In this document: piece after piece, positions 53,001-62,310 of the stretch
Numbering within the stretch: position 1 is the first letter of the stretch
Layout of the letters: each line of letters opens with the position of its first letter
NCBI GenBank assembly: GCA_023424015.1
Contig: JAFAEM010000050.1
Location: 1-64,000 of the forward strand
Length of the DNA: 64,000 nt
Direction of reading: 5' to 3'
DNA from: Bacteroidota bacterium
Lineage (GTDB): Bacteria; Bacteroidota; Bacteroidia; Chitinophagales; Chitinophagaceae
Program-made: the position numbers and the translations under genes
Notes under the pieces: generated by a model
What the model was told of the DNA's origin: nothing
Seen by the model: the letters and a program-made list of their open reading frames with translations, nothing else
The model's database searches: none

Positions 53001-56000
53001 ATTCATCGAATTCTGGATGCAGGATCCTTATGTATTAAATCCTGGTAGTTCCGGCGGCCAGTTATACTTTAACCTCGGTACTATTTCCGAAGACATCCTC
53101 AAAGACGGTAAGAGACAATATGAAAATGGATTGCCGACGCCAACCAATAACGCACAGGTAGATAATAATACTGTTTGGGGCAAGGTTCCAACCAATCCCT
53201 TGCAGGTAACCAATGCTTTCAGCAATGATCCTGATGACCGGCAATACCAGGACGTTGGTTTAGATGGTTTGACTGATGATGAAGAACGCGTAAAATTCAA
53301 CGCTTATATTTCCAGTCTGCCACCCGCCGCACAGGCCATTGCCATGAACGATCCCGCCGCGGATAATTTCAAGCCATATCGTGATCCATCTTATGATGCA
53401 GCCGGTGTTGGTATTCTTGAAAGGTACAAGCATATCAACAACCCACATGGTAACTCACCGGTATCAGACAATAACAGCCAGTTTGTAAATGCATTTACAC
53501 AATACCCCGATGCGGAAGAATTAAACCGTGATAACACGCTGAGTGAAACAGAAGAATATTTCCAGTATAAAGTGGACATCCAGCCCAATATGCTGGTAGG
53601 AACGAATTTTATTACCGACAGAAGACAGGTAAACGTGAGCCTGCCCGATGGTAGTTCAAGAACTGAAAGCTGGTACCTGTTCCGTATCCCTGTTGCCGAT
53701 TTTGAATCCAAAGTGGGTAATATCCCCGACTTTAAATCGGTGCGCTTTATCCGCATGTTTGTAACAGGCTTCCAGGAGCAGGTGGTGATGCGCTTTGGTA
53801 AACTTGAACTCGTAAGAAATCAGTGGCGCCAGTTTCAATACCAGATCGACACTACTGGACAGTATGTAGGTCTGCCTCCTAACGATCCTGTTGAATTCAA
53901 TACACTCGCGGTAAACCTCGAGGAAAACGATCAGCGTCTGCCAGTCAACTATGTTAGCCCGCCTGGAATAGAAAGACAACAACAATTAAGTAATAACAAC
54001 GTACAACTTTTCCTCAATGAGCAGGCCCTGAGCGTACAACTCTGTGATCTTCCAACCGGTGAATCAAGAGGTGTGTTCAAAACTTTCAACATGGATATGC
54101 GCCAGTATGGAAAGATGCATATGTTCATTCATGCGGAGGGTACAGGCAGCGATGCAGCGATCCAGGATAACTCGCTTACTGCCATCGTCAGGATCGGTAG
54201 CGATTTCCAGGGTAACTATTATGAAATAAGAGTACCACTCAAGAAAACTAACTGGGGTGAAAGGGATAGTTTAAGAGTATGGCCTGAAGCCAACAATCTC
54301 GACTTCGACCTGCAGGAACTGAATCGTCTGAAATCGAGACGAAACCAGCAGGGCTGGTCTACCTCGCAATATTATAGTGAAGTAATGCCTGACGGACGCC
54401 GATTCGCTGTGATCGGGAATCCTAACCTTGGTGAAGTAAAAGGTATGTTGCTCTCGGTAGAGAATACCAATCTCCCCAATGCCTGCGCTGAAGTTTGGTT
54501 CAATGAGCTCCGGTTTTCACATCTCGATGAGAAAGGTGGTTGGGCCGCACTGGGAAGGGTAGATATAAAACTGGCCGACCTCGGTAGTTTGACCTTCGCG
54601 GGTACGGCGCGTTCGAGAGGATTTGGTACACTGGAGCAAAGGGTCAATGAAAGAAGTCGTGAAGATCTCTATACTTTCGATATCTCCGCTAATATCGATG
54701 CTGGTAAATTGTTGCCCAAGCAACTCGGTATACAGATCCCGGTGTATGCCGGCGTAAGCCGTATTACCAGCACACCTGAATATGATCCTTATGATCTTGA
54801 TATTAAATTGAAGGACAAACTCGATTACACCCAGGGCAGGAGCGCTAAAGATTCGATCCGGAATAATGCACAGGATATCACAACGATCAAAACGGTGAAT
54901 TTTACCAATGTCAAAAAAGTGAAGACAGATGGTAAGCAACCAAAGATCTGGAGCGTCACCAATTTTGACCTGAACTATTCCTACATGGAAACCCAGCAGC
55001 ACAATCCGTTAATTGAAAATTATGAGATGCGCAGGACCCGCGGTGCGTTGGGTTACAACTATGCTCCCCAGCCAAAATTCCTGGAGCCATTTAAGAGTAT
55101 AAAGTCAAAATCAAAATGGCTTACACTCATCAAGGATCTTAACTTCAACTACGTTCCATCACAACTTTCTTTCAGGGCCGATATCTTCAGGCAGTTTGGT
55201 GCGACCAGGCCGCGAAATGTCGGCGGCGGTCCCTACAAAATACCGGAGACATACGATAAGTATTTCACCTTTGACCGGTATTATATCCTGCAATGGCCCA
55301 TCACGCGTTCTATCACGCTGGACTTTACTGCTACCAACAATGCCAGGATTGATGAGCCTTTTGGACGAATCGATACGGATTCGAAAAAGGATACTATTAA
55401 GAAGAACATTTTTAAAGGAGGTCGAAATACCCAGTATTCCCAACAGGCTACATTGAGCTATAATGTGCCAACAGAAAAATTCCCCTTGCTGGACTGGACA
55501 ACACTCCGTGCATCCTATAGCGCGCAATATAATTGGCTGGCTGCTTCCCTGCTGGCCCGCGAACTGGGCAATACCTTGTCCAATACACAAACCCGGACGA
55601 TCAATGGTGAACTTAACTTCGAACAACTGTATAATAAATCACGCTTTCTGCGTGCGATCAACACGGCGCCTTCACCTAACCGAACAAGAGATACTTCTAA
55701 CACAAGACAGGTACGCAACGCAGCGGAAAAGAAACCAAAGCCCAATTTTGACATTCCCGATTCATTGAAGGCATCCATGTCCGCAAAAGAACTTCGCAAA
55801 GCACGCCGCGATGCGAAACGCATGGCACGGGAAGAACGTAGAAGGATCAGGGAACAAAGAAAGAATCAGCTGCCTGATGTAGGTGGTGTAGCCAGACTGG
55901 TAGGCGGTGTTGCAACATCTGTCAAGAGGGTAGGTATACAATATAATGAAGATCTCGGCACTATGTTGCCCGGGTATATGGACAGTACAAGAATACTTGG

Positions 56001-57318
56001 TGCTAATATCAAGAATGGAAATCCTGGCTTCGACTTTATCTTCGGGTATCAACCTGATACAAGTTGGATCAACCGATTCGGTTCCAAAGGATTGTTGAGC
56101 ATGGATACACTTGTATCGGCCATGATCCAGCAACGCTATAGTCAGCGTTTGAATATCACTGCGCAGGTAAGTCCGTTCCGCGATTTGAATATTGATCTCA
56201 ATCTTGACAAGTCATTCAGCAAGCAATACTCTGAGTTGTATAAAGACACGAGTAAGTTTGATGCGGTAGGGCTTACCCGACTGAATCCCTATGCGATGGG
56301 AAGTTTCAGTATCAGCTATATTTCCTATCAGACCATGTTTACAAAGTTTGATCCGAATGTGATCTCAGAAACCTTTAAACAGTTTGAAGCAAACAGGCTG
56401 ACACTTTCCAACCGGTTGAAAGGACTGAACCCCTATGCCACAAATAATCCTACAAACCCGGATGGTTATGTACAGGGTTATGGCCGTTACGCACAGGAGG
56501 TGGTGATCCCGGCTTTCCTTGCTGCTTATTCAGGTAAAGATCCGTCATCGGTGACCTTATTTAAAAATAATAACCCCGACCTGCGGTCCAATCCATTCAA
56601 AGGATTGATGCCAAAACCCAACTGGACGGTTACCTACAACGGTTTATCGCGTATACCGGGTCTGGATAAGATATTTACCAACGTCAACATTAAACACGGG
56701 TATCATAGCACACTTTCGATGAATAGCTTCAATACAGCCCTTTTGTTCCAGGATCCGTTACGTGTAGCTTACCCATCGTTTGTGGATACTCTTACCGGCA
56801 ACTATATTCCATATTTCCTTATCCCGAATATAACGATCCAGGAAAGTTTCGATCCGCTGTTTGAGGTGGATATGACCTTTACCAACCAATTATCAATTCG
56901 ATTGGAGTACCGCAAGACGAGGTCGCTTAGCCTTAGTCTGATCGATTACCAGCTGGCCGAGAACAGGTCCAACGAGGTGACATTTGGATTCAACTGGAGA
57001 AAGAAAGGTTTACCGCTATTGAAAAATGTGAAGATTGGTAAAAAAGGAATGAAACTGGATAACGATGTGACCTTCCGGTTTGACTTCAGCATCCGCGACG
57101 ATGCAACCGCTAATAGTAAACTGGACCAGGGTACATCATTTGGAACAGCAGGACAGAAAGTGATCCGGGTTGCGCCGTCAATCGACTATATCCTGAACAA
57201 CAGGATCAGTTTGAAATTGTATTTCGAACAAAACCGGAATATTCCGAAGATCAGTAATGCCTTTCCCATCACCAATACCAGGGGTGGGTTACAGGTGAGG
57301 ATTTCACTGGCGCAATAA
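50083..57318 (+). CDS. sprA: Gliding motility / type IX secretion protein SprA
   Basis: 2411 residues, the usual giant size. SprA forms the very large beta-barrel outer-membrane pore of the type IX secretion system. The likely start is TTG at 50083, which gives a hydrophobic signal ('TLVVITIFLAISGQTHA'). N-terminal 'NPFDLKDTGFIKRKVQYDPLTGEYYI' and 'PKSWFNRIVGVGKIDIKPSGYVDLLAGYQGQ'-type text, large periplasmic/plug regions with 'MFIDDFEGTRSGIDLRFP' and repeated aromatic beta-strand segments to the C-terminus match SprA. It would secrete the S8 protease encoded at 22195. Directly after ruvA. Confidence 0.97.
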   Translation: MDITTAHIFRTLVVITIFLAISGQTHAHFYQNPADTTKKDTIRYPLTDRYGDPFSNPNRNPFDLKDTGFIKRKVQYDPLTGEYYIIEKIGSTNYRTPVSMGRDEFLRLQGRKDENTYFRKRADQLVDMNRRLFKPKINAPKSWFNRIVGVGKIDIKPSGYVDLLAGYQGQNINNPTLPERARRNGGLDFNMNAQLQVDANIGDKLKLPINYNTLANFEFENQLNLNYQGKDDEIIKQFQLGNVNFTSKGTLIPGAQSLFGIKTQLQFGKLFVTGVLANQRAQRQSLDMAGGSALQSFSLKADEYEENRHFLLAQYFRNNYNTAMSRLPLVQSGVQILRMEVWVTNRTGATTDTRDIVALMDLGEGDPFIGPPGNPNTLPDNGANPLYRNILSNPNSRNSSLVQSVLTGMGLRSVQDFEKTFARKLMPTDYYFNPQIGFLSLNQPLQPDEVLGVAFQYTYNGRVFQVGEFSQDVPPDTLGTSQRVLFLKLLKATSQRTNLPIWDLMMKNVYSVGYGQLERADFKLDVLYEEPSLGEKRYLPPNDVLPQYQGQPLISLVNLDRLNNQNDPQPDGVFDFIEGFTIISSMSRVIFPVLEPFGRDLEYVYPSQVERDKYLYYPLYDTIKAIAQTYANLNRFEINGKSKSSSTGDYQLGFNIPRGSVTVTAGGQTLQENIDYEINYDLGTLRVINQAIINSGVPVNIQYENQAAFGIQQRNYMGLRLDYFANSKLTLGGTIARLGERPFFVKQAYGDDPIRNTMYGIDADYRSEWPRLTKWLNKLPFYNSQESSSITAYAEAAMLQPGHAPQIGKGSAGQMFIDDFEGTRSGIDLRFPLISWNLASVPQGNGLFPESSLNNDLASGYNRAKIAWYNIEPVLQERGNNNNPYQNNPAELSKPETRQVLQREIFPQRTTDFGQGLLTTFDISFYPREKGPYNFEYRPGRINSDGTLANPSQAWAGLMRNIDQTDFETSNIEFIEFWMQDPYVLNPGSSGGQLYFNLGTISEDILKDGKRQYENGLPTPTNNAQVDNNTVWGKVPTNPLQVTNAFSNDPDDRQYQDVGLDGLTDDEERVKFNAYISSLPPAAQAIAMNDPAADNFKPYRDPSYDAAGVGILERYKHINNPHGNSPVSDNNSQFVNAFTQYPDAEELNRDNTLSETEEYFQYKVDIQPNMLVGTNFITDRRQVNVSLPDGSSRTESWYLFRIPVADFESKVGNIPDFKSVRFIRMFVTGFQEQVVMRFGKLELVRNQWRQFQYQIDTTGQYVGLPPNDPVEFNTLAVNLEENDQRLPVNYVSPPGIERQQQLSNNNVQLFLNEQALSVQLCDLPTGESRGVFKTFNMDMRQYGKMHMFIHAEGTGSDAAIQDNSLTAIVRIGSDFQGNYYEIRVPLKKTNWGERDSLRVWPEANNLDFDLQELNRLKSRRNQQGWSTSQYYSEVMPDGRRFAVIGNPNLGEVKGMLLSVENTNLPNACAEVWFNELRFSHLDEKGGWAALGRVDIKLADLGSLTFAGTARSRGFGTLEQRVNERSREDLYTFDISANIDAGKLLPKQLGIQIPVYAGVSRITSTPEYDPYDLDIKLKDKLDYTQGRSAKDSIRNNAQDITTIKTVNFTNVKKVKTDGKQPKIWSVTNFDLNYSYMETQQHNPLIENYEMRRTRGALGYNYAPQPKFLEPFKSIKSKSKWLTLIKDLNFNYVPSQLSFRADIFRQFGATRPRNVGGGPYKIPETYDKYFTFDRYYILQWPITRSITLDFTATNNARIDEPFGRIDTDSKKDTIKKNIFKGGRNTQYSQQATLSYNVPTEKFPLLDWTTLRASYSAQYNWLAASLLARELGNTLSNTQTRTINGELNFEQLYNKSRFLRAINTAPSPNRTRDTSNTRQVRNAAEKKPKPNFDIPDSLKASMSAKELRKARRDAKRMAREERRRIREQRKNQLPDVGGVARLVGGVATSVKRVGIQYNEDLGTMLPGYMDSTRILGANIKNGNPGFDFIFGYQPDTSWINRFGSKGLLSMDTLVSAMIQQRYSQRLNITAQVSPFRDLNIDLNLDKSFSKQYSELYKDTSKFDAVGLTRLNPYAMGSFSISYISYQTMFTKFDPNVISETFKQFEANRLTLSNRLKGLNPYATNNPTNPDGYVQGYGRYAQEVVIPAFLAAYSGKDPSSVTLFKNNNPDLRSNPFKGLMPKPNWTVTYNGLSRIPGLDKIFTNVNIKHGYHSTLSMNSFNTALLFQDPLRVAYPSFVDTLTGNYIPYFLIPNITIQESFDPLFEVDMTFTNQLSIRLEYRKTRSLSLSLIDYQLAENRSNEVTFGFNWRKKGLPLLKNVKIGKKGMKLDNDVTFRFDFSIRDDATANSKLDQGTSFGTAGQKVIRVAPSIDYILNNRISLKLYFEQNRNIPKISNAFPITNTRGGLQVRISLAQ

Positions 57319-57328
57319 GATTGAAATT

Positions 57329-59176
57329 TTAATCTTCTGTTCTGACAGCGGGTTGTTCATTCCTGCCCGGCGGAGTCATTATTTTAAATAATTCATTCTC
57401 CCATCCAACATTATAGTCATATTTCTCCAGGAATTCATCCATATACTGCTTTTGGCGGATGGTCCTGATATCAGTATCAGGTTTGTGAAAAATAGAATCC
57501 GTTGGCCATAGGTCAGGCCAGGCACCATGATCATTGGGAGTGGTTTTTATTTTCTGCATGACCACTACAGGCAGTATCCTGGTTTCTTCCACCGCTTTAT
57601 GAAGTTGCTCTTTAAATGCACTAGATACATAGTACCAGGGCATCGGGTTACGCGTGTAAGGACGGGTTTGCGTCATGAAATGGTAAATGGGCAGCGAATG
57701 AAAAGCCAGGACATAATCACCTGGTTTCACAAAATCCTTGCTGGCCTCCAGTAGTTCGTTGGTTGCTTCCACCCGTTCTTTAGTAGTCAGCACACCCTTC
57801 ACGTATTTATTATCTACGGAATAGAACATGCCCAGCCTGCTGCTCTCATCATGCAAAGGGTAAAACCACTGGTGATAAAGACAACCGATTACCGATATCA
57901 CGAGGATGGCCGCTTTAAAGCTCCTGAACTGCGGCTCTTTTACGATCGCATCGTTATTGAACACCGTATTATGATTGGTGGCAAGGTTAATCCTGAAATC
58001 AAAATTCCTTAGTCCAAGGAAATAGTCAATGGCGATAGGCATCGAGATCCAGAAAACATGTATACCGGCAGTAAATATCCCGGCGCTGCTACCGAGAGCA
58101 TAAGTTGCCGTGATATAGGTGCCTATCAGCATCAGTGTCTTGATCTCTTTGCTGGCTTTTGAAAGCATGATCAACGCGAAACTGATCAGTACCAGTCCCA
58201 CATACCAGCGCATCAGGATTTCGAGACCCTTCAGCATGATCAGGCAGGCTGCTATAAGACAGGTATATTTTACTACAGAGGCGATCCAGCGGGGTACCTT
58301 CCATTCCTCAGTCAACCAACGTGGCGCCACTGCCGCAATGATGATTAGCGCAAGTATATATACGGTGAATACGAGCGCATCGCTATAAGACCCTAGGAAA
58401 TTGCGCAGGAGGATCATGATGCCGTAGGCAGATTCACCATCGGCCTGACCCATCTGCGTGACCAGCTTAAAGGCATTCACAAACACATCGAAATGTCCCA
58501 TCGATTTTATCAGCAAAAGCATGCCCGCCACAGCAAGACAAAAGCCCGCAAAAAATCCAAATGACTGGATGACCATCTTTTTAACAGCACTCTTATTAAA
58601 GATGCCGTAAAAAACAATCGCCACCACCAGGCCAAGATTGACAATACTCGGGAGTCGCGCAAAAGCATCCATACCCACCAGCGCTCCTGCCACCAGGAAC
58701 ATCCAGATCTTATCTTTTTTCAGGCCATTAAAAAGGAGACTGGCGGTAAGCGTATAGAATAAAACAGAAAGAAAATTGTAGTGAAAGATCTTGGGATTAT
58801 GACAGGCACACATGACCACCAGCAGCAATCCTATCCGGAGGTATCCTTTATTAAGGTAGCCCTTGAGCAGGTTATAGACCACCATAATGCTGGTTGTGGT
58901 AAAAACAATAGCGAGAAACCGCAGACCCAATAAACCGGTGTCGGGGAAAACAGATACAAAAACACCACCTACAAGCCCCGAGAGCCAGTACATAAAATTA
59001 TATTGTACCGAGGCGGGATCGTTGAAGAACTGCTGATAAAAGGTGGCGGTGAAGCCCTCGTCCAGGAAATCCATGCCCTGGAACATAAAGATGACCTGGT
59101 AAAGTACGACCAGCAGGATAAATCCCACCTGGCTCATATTTTCAAATAAGGTCTGGAAATTGTTCTTTTGCGTCAT
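57329..59176 (-). CDS. Multi-spanning membrane protein, possible GT-C glycosyltransferase
   Basis: 615 residues with about eleven membrane spans. 'GMDFLDEGFTATFYQQF' after the first span places acidic residues where GT-C (ArnT/PMT-like) enzymes carry their catalytic Asp/Glu, and the last ~140 residues form a soluble domain with 'GDYVLAFHSLPIYHFMT'. This supports a lipid-linked sugar transferase but no firm family can be named. It converges with sprA (10 bases apart) and lies beside the sugar operon. Confidence 0.7.
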   Translation of the reverse strand: MTQKNNFQTLFENMSQVGFILLVVLYQVIFMFQGMDFLDEGFTATFYQQFFNDPASVQYNFMYWLSGLVGGVFVSVFPDTGLLGLRFLAIVFTTTSIMVVYNLLKGYLNKGYLRIGLLLVVMCACHNPKIFHYNFLSVLFYTLTASLLFNGLKKDKIWMFLVAGALVGMDAFARLPSIVNLGLVVAIVFYGIFNKSAVKKMVIQSFGFFAGFCLAVAGMLLLIKSMGHFDVFVNAFKLVTQMGQADGESAYGIMILLRNFLGSYSDALVFTVYILALIIIAAVAPRWLTEEWKVPRWIASVVKYTCLIAACLIMLKGLEILMRWYVGLVLISFALIMLSKASKEIKTLMLIGTYITATYALGSSAGIFTAGIHVFWISMPIAIDYFLGLRNFDFRINLATNHNTVFNNDAIVKEPQFRSFKAAILVISVIGCLYHQWFYPLHDESSRLGMFYSVDNKYVKGVLTTKERVEATNELLEASKDFVKPGDYVLAFHSLPIYHFMTQTRPYTRNPMPWYYVSSAFKEQLHKAVEETRILPVVVMQKIKTTPNDHGAWPDLWPTDSIFHKPDTDIRTIRQKQYMDEFLEKYDYNVGWENELFKIMTPPGRNEQPAVRTED

Positions 59177-59377
59177 GACGGTCGTTTCGTTTTCAGGGTT
59201 TGTACTTGATGGTGGCTTTCCGGATGGGCTGGTTAATCGGAATGGAGGGTTAAAAATAATAGTGATTACCGAGATTAGGAAACTCTGAACAAAATGAACC
59301 AGCTGTTACACCCTAAGTTCTTAGTATGCCAGGTTTTTACGTAGATTAACGAAATTTCAGAACTATTCTCAAAAAGA
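59177..59377. other. Intergenic region, divergent promoters
   Basis: About 200 bases upstream of the sugar-operon promoter, between it and the membrane-protein gene on the minus strand. AT-rich, no open frame or repeat seen. Confidence 0.5.
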
Positions 59378-59408
59378 TTTGAATAATTTTTATTTTTTTA
59401 TACTTTTG
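59378..59408 (+). promoter_or_regulatory. Strong promoter of the surface-sugar operon
   Basis: TTTG (59378-59381), 19 bases, TACTTTTG (59401-59408): both elements and the spacing match the Bacteroidetes sigma consensus exactly, within an A/T-rich context. Expected start site about 59414. Confidence 0.85.
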
Positions 59409-59669
59409 GACTCGTGGTAGCAAATACCATAAGCCTCATATGATCGGTAGCCGGGGGTAGAAGTGTCCCGCGTAAGACGTAATTTAGAGAAGCTAGCTAC
59501 CCATATAAGTACCCATAATCCTATCATTTACTCTTTTTTCAATCCTGGAATGCTATTTTGGTTCTAACTGGTCCCACCGGTAATAGTACCTATGAAAGTC
59601 CGAAGATTTAAGGTGAAAACGGAGATCGATTTATTCTAAACCCTAAAATAAACTATTAACTCGTTCGCA
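59409..59669 (+). other. Long 5' leader of the sugar operon
   Basis: About 255 bases between the promoter and the first start codon, without a credible open frame. Possible structure: long-range stem GGTAGC (near 59440) with GCTACC (near 59496), CGGG with CCCG inside it, and a compact hairpin ACTGGT-CCC-ACCGGT near 59567. Leaders this long are often regulatory (antitermination or a riboswitch), but I cannot match a known class. Confidence 0.5.
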
Positions 59670-60683
59670 ATGGCAAACATTAATCTGGGCGTTATCGGCT
59701 ATGGATACTGGGGACCCAACATCGTAAGAAACTTTTTCAACACAAAAGATTGTACAGTAAAGGCAGTGGCAGACGGACGCCCCGAGCGTTTGGCCGTGCT
59801 TGCTAAAATTTTCCCTTCTATAAATGGAGTGGCTACAGCTGAGGATATTATACAGGACAAGGAAATAGATGCTGTAGTAGTTGCTACCCCGGTATTTACC
59901 CATTATGCACTGGCAAAAAAGGCACTTGAAAACGGAAAACACGTTTTGATCGAGAAGCCAATGACCTCAACAGTAGCACAGGCCGAGGAACTGATAGAAC
60001 TGGCTGCCAAAAAAGGCCTGACCCTTATGGCCGATCATACCTTCCTTTACACCGGAGCCGTTCAGAAAATGAAAGAACTGATCGAGTCAGATATTGTTGG
60101 CACACCTCGCTATTTTGATTCCTCCCGTATCAACCTGGGCTTGTTCCAGCCAGATGTGAATGTACTGTGGGATCTCGCGCCACACGATATTTCGATCCTG
60201 ACATACCTGATCACAGAGGCACCCGTGAGCATCAACGCCACCGGTATTTCTCATACGCGGAATAATATTGAGAACATCGCCTACATGACGGTCAATTACA
60301 ATTCCGACTTTATCGCCCACTTCAACTGCTCATGGACTTCGCCGGTGAAAGTGAGGCAGACCCTGATCGGAGGCGACAAGAAAATGATCGTATATAATGA
60401 CCTCGAACCATCCGAGAAAGTGCGCGTTTACGATACCAGCTATAACCATACCACCGACGAAGAAAAAACCAAGATCATGGTTGACTATCGTACCGGTGAC
60501 GTTTATATCCCCAAGATATCTTTATCCGAGGCATTGTCAGGCGTGGCAAACGATTTTATCCAGTCGATCAACCAGAAGAAAAAGCCACTGGCCTGCGCAG
60601 AATTGGGTATGCAGGTGGTCAAAATACTTGAAGCCTCACAGGAATCAATAAAAAATAAAGGCCGCGAGGTTAAAATAAAATAA
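59670..60683 (+). CDS. Gfo/Idh/MocA family sugar dehydrogenase (WbpB/WlbA-like)
   Basis: 337 residues. NAD-binding 'GVIGYGYWGPNIVRNF' (G10-x-G12-x-x-G15), catalytic Lys96 in 'VLIEKPMTS', 'LMADHTFLYTGAVQKM' and His in 'DLAPHDISIL', the motifs of the family. With the hexapeptide transferase and DegT aminotransferase immediately following, it fits the WbpB-WbpE-WbpD set that oxidises and aminates C3 of a UDP-sugar. First gene after a strong promoter and long leader. Confidence 0.92.
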   Translation: MANINLGVIGYGYWGPNIVRNFFNTKDCTVKAVADGRPERLAVLAKIFPSINGVATAEDIIQDKEIDAVVVATPVFTHYALAKKALENGKHVLIEKPMTSTVAQAEELIELAAKKGLTLMADHTFLYTGAVQKMKELIESDIVGTPRYFDSSRINLGLFQPDVNVLWDLAPHDISILTYLITEAPVSINATGISHTRNNIENIAYMTVNYNSDFIAHFNCSWTSPVKVRQTLIGGDKKMIVYNDLEPSEKVRVYDTSYNHTTDEEKTKIMVDYRTGDVYIPKISLSEALSGVANDFIQSINQKKKPLACAELGMQVVKILEASQESIKNKGREVKIK

Positions 60684-60684
60684 C

Positions 60685-61173
60685 ATGCAGACGATCACGA
60701 TAAATAATGACAAGCAGAGCCTGAATAATGTAACGGTTGGTGAGAATGTTCGCTTTTTCAATTTTGTAAATGCTTATGGCTGCAGTGTCGACGACAATAG
60801 CAAAGTAGGCGCTTTTGTAGAAATACAGAAAGGCGTTTTTATCGGTAAGAATTGCAAAATTTCCAGCCATAGCTTCTTATGCGAAGGCGTTCATATCGAA
60901 GACAACGTATTTATCGGCCATGGGGTGATGTTTACCAATGATCTTTTCCCCCGTGCTACCAATGCCGATGGCAGCCAGCAAACCGACGCTGACTGGAAAG
61001 TGATCGAGACACATGTAAAAAAAGGTGCTTCGATTGGCAGTAACGCGACGATCCTTTGCGGGATTACAATCGGTGAAAATGCTTTGGTGGGAGCAGGAGC
61101 TGTAGTGACAAAAGACGTACCACCCAATACCGTTGTGGCAGGAAGCCCGGCAAAAATTATTAAAACAATTTAA
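60685..61173 (+). CDS. Hexapeptide-repeat N-acetyltransferase (WbpD/WlbB-like)
   Basis: 162 residues. Left-handed beta helix with many hexad repeats ('VGAFVEIQKGVFIGKNCKI' onward), 'VFIGHGVMFTNDLFPRA' (the FxND-x-x-PRA motif of sugar 3-N-acetyltransferases such as WbpD and FdtC), 'KGASIGSNATILCGITIG' and 'VAGSPAKIIKTI' at the end. Acetylates the amino group put on by the downstream aminotransferase. Starts one base after the previous stop; same operon. Confidence 0.92.
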   Translation: MQTITINNDKQSLNNVTVGENVRFFNFVNAYGCSVDDNSKVGAFVEIQKGVFIGKNCKISSHSFLCEGVHIEDNVFIGHGVMFTNDLFPRATNADGSQQTDADWKVIETHVKKGASIGSNATILCGITIGENALVGAGAVVTKDVPPNTVVAGSPAKIIKTI

Positions 61174-61185
61174 TTATACGTACGT

Positions 61186-62310
61186 ATGGTAAACACAATC
61201 ATAGACAAGAAGATACCCTGTCTCGACCTCGGCGGACAACATCGCCAGGTAAAGGACGAAATATTTGCTGCTTTTGAAAAAGTATATGAAAAGACCGCTT
61301 TTTCAGGTGGCCCTTTTGTCGCTGAATTCGAAAAAGCTTTCGCGGATTATTGTGAAACACCCTATGCTGTGGGAGTAAGCAATGGCACCACCGCCCTGCA
61401 CCTGGCCATGCTGGCCATGGGCATTGGCGCGGGTGACGAAGTGATCCTTCCCGCCAATACATTTATCGCTTCTGCCTGGGGTGTAAGTCATGCCGGCGCC
61501 ACACCAGTGTTTGTAGACTGCGATCCTAACACATGGGAGATCGATGTAACCAAAATAGAGGAGAAGATCAGTCCCCGCACTAAAGCGATAATCGGTGTAC
61601 ACTTGTACGGACAGCCTTTCGATATTGATGCTGTTGCCGGGATTTGTAAAAAACATAACCTGCTCTTTATTGAAGATGCCGCACAGGCGCAGGGAGCAAG
61701 ATACAAGGGTAAACCTGCCGGAGGTTTTGGAGAAATGGCCTGCTTTAGTTTCTATCCCGGTAAAAACCTGGGCGCCTGCGGCGAAGCCGGTGGTATCACC
61801 ACCAACTATGAGAAGTATGCAAAGCACCTGCAAAGCCTGCGCAACCACGGATGCGTGGAAAGATATTACCACGACGAAATCGGTTACAACTATCGTATGG
61901 GGGGACTTGAAGGAGCTTCGCTGAGTGTAAAGCTTAAATACCTGCAGGGGTGGAACGATCGTCGCAGAGCAATAGCAAGCCGCTATCTATCAGAGATAAA
62001 AAATCCGGCTATCAAAATGCAGTCACAACCCGATTGGGCTGACTCTGTATTCCATCTTTTTGTGGTAACAACTGAAGACAAAGACGGGTTTGTAAAATAT
62101 CTCGCGGAAAATAATATTAACGCTGCTTTTCATTACCCGGTGCCATGTCATTTGCAGAAGGCTTATGCGCACCTGGGATATAAACAAGGCGATTTCCCTC
62201 ATTCGGAATACCTGGCCGCACATTGCGTTTCATTGCCAATGTACGCAGAGTTGACTGATTCGGATATAGATTACGTTATAAATGTAGTGAACCAGTATGC
62301 CGGCAATTAA
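61186..62310 (+). CDS. DegT/DnrJ/EryC1/StrS sugar aminotransferase (WbpE-like)
   Basis: 374 residues. PLP enzyme: 'YAVGVSNGTTALHLAMLAMG', 'DEVILPANTFIASAWG', 'FIEDAAQAQGARYKG', PLP-binding Lys193 in 'FSFYPGKNLGACGEAGG', and 'EIGYNYRMGGLEGASLSVKLKYL'. Adds an amino group to a keto-sugar nucleotide, here most likely at C3. Its 3' end overlaps the next gene by 14 bases, so the two are tightly co-expressed. Confidence 0.93.
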   Translation: MVNTIIDKKIPCLDLGGQHRQVKDEIFAAFEKVYEKTAFSGGPFVAEFEKAFADYCETPYAVGVSNGTTALHLAMLAMGIGAGDEVILPANTFIASAWGVSHAGATPVFVDCDPNTWEIDVTKIEEKISPRTKAIIGVHLYGQPFDIDAVAGICKKHNLLFIEDAAQAQGARYKGKPAGGFGEMACFSFYPGKNLGACGEAGGITTNYEKYAKHLQSLRNHGCVERYYHDEIGYNYRMGGLEGASLSVKLKYLQGWNDRRRAIASRYLSEIKNPAIKMQSQPDWADSVFHLFVVTTEDKDGFVKYLAENNINAAFHYPVPCHLQKAYAHLGYKQGDFPHSEYLAAHCVSLPMYAELTDSDIDYVINVVNQYAGN

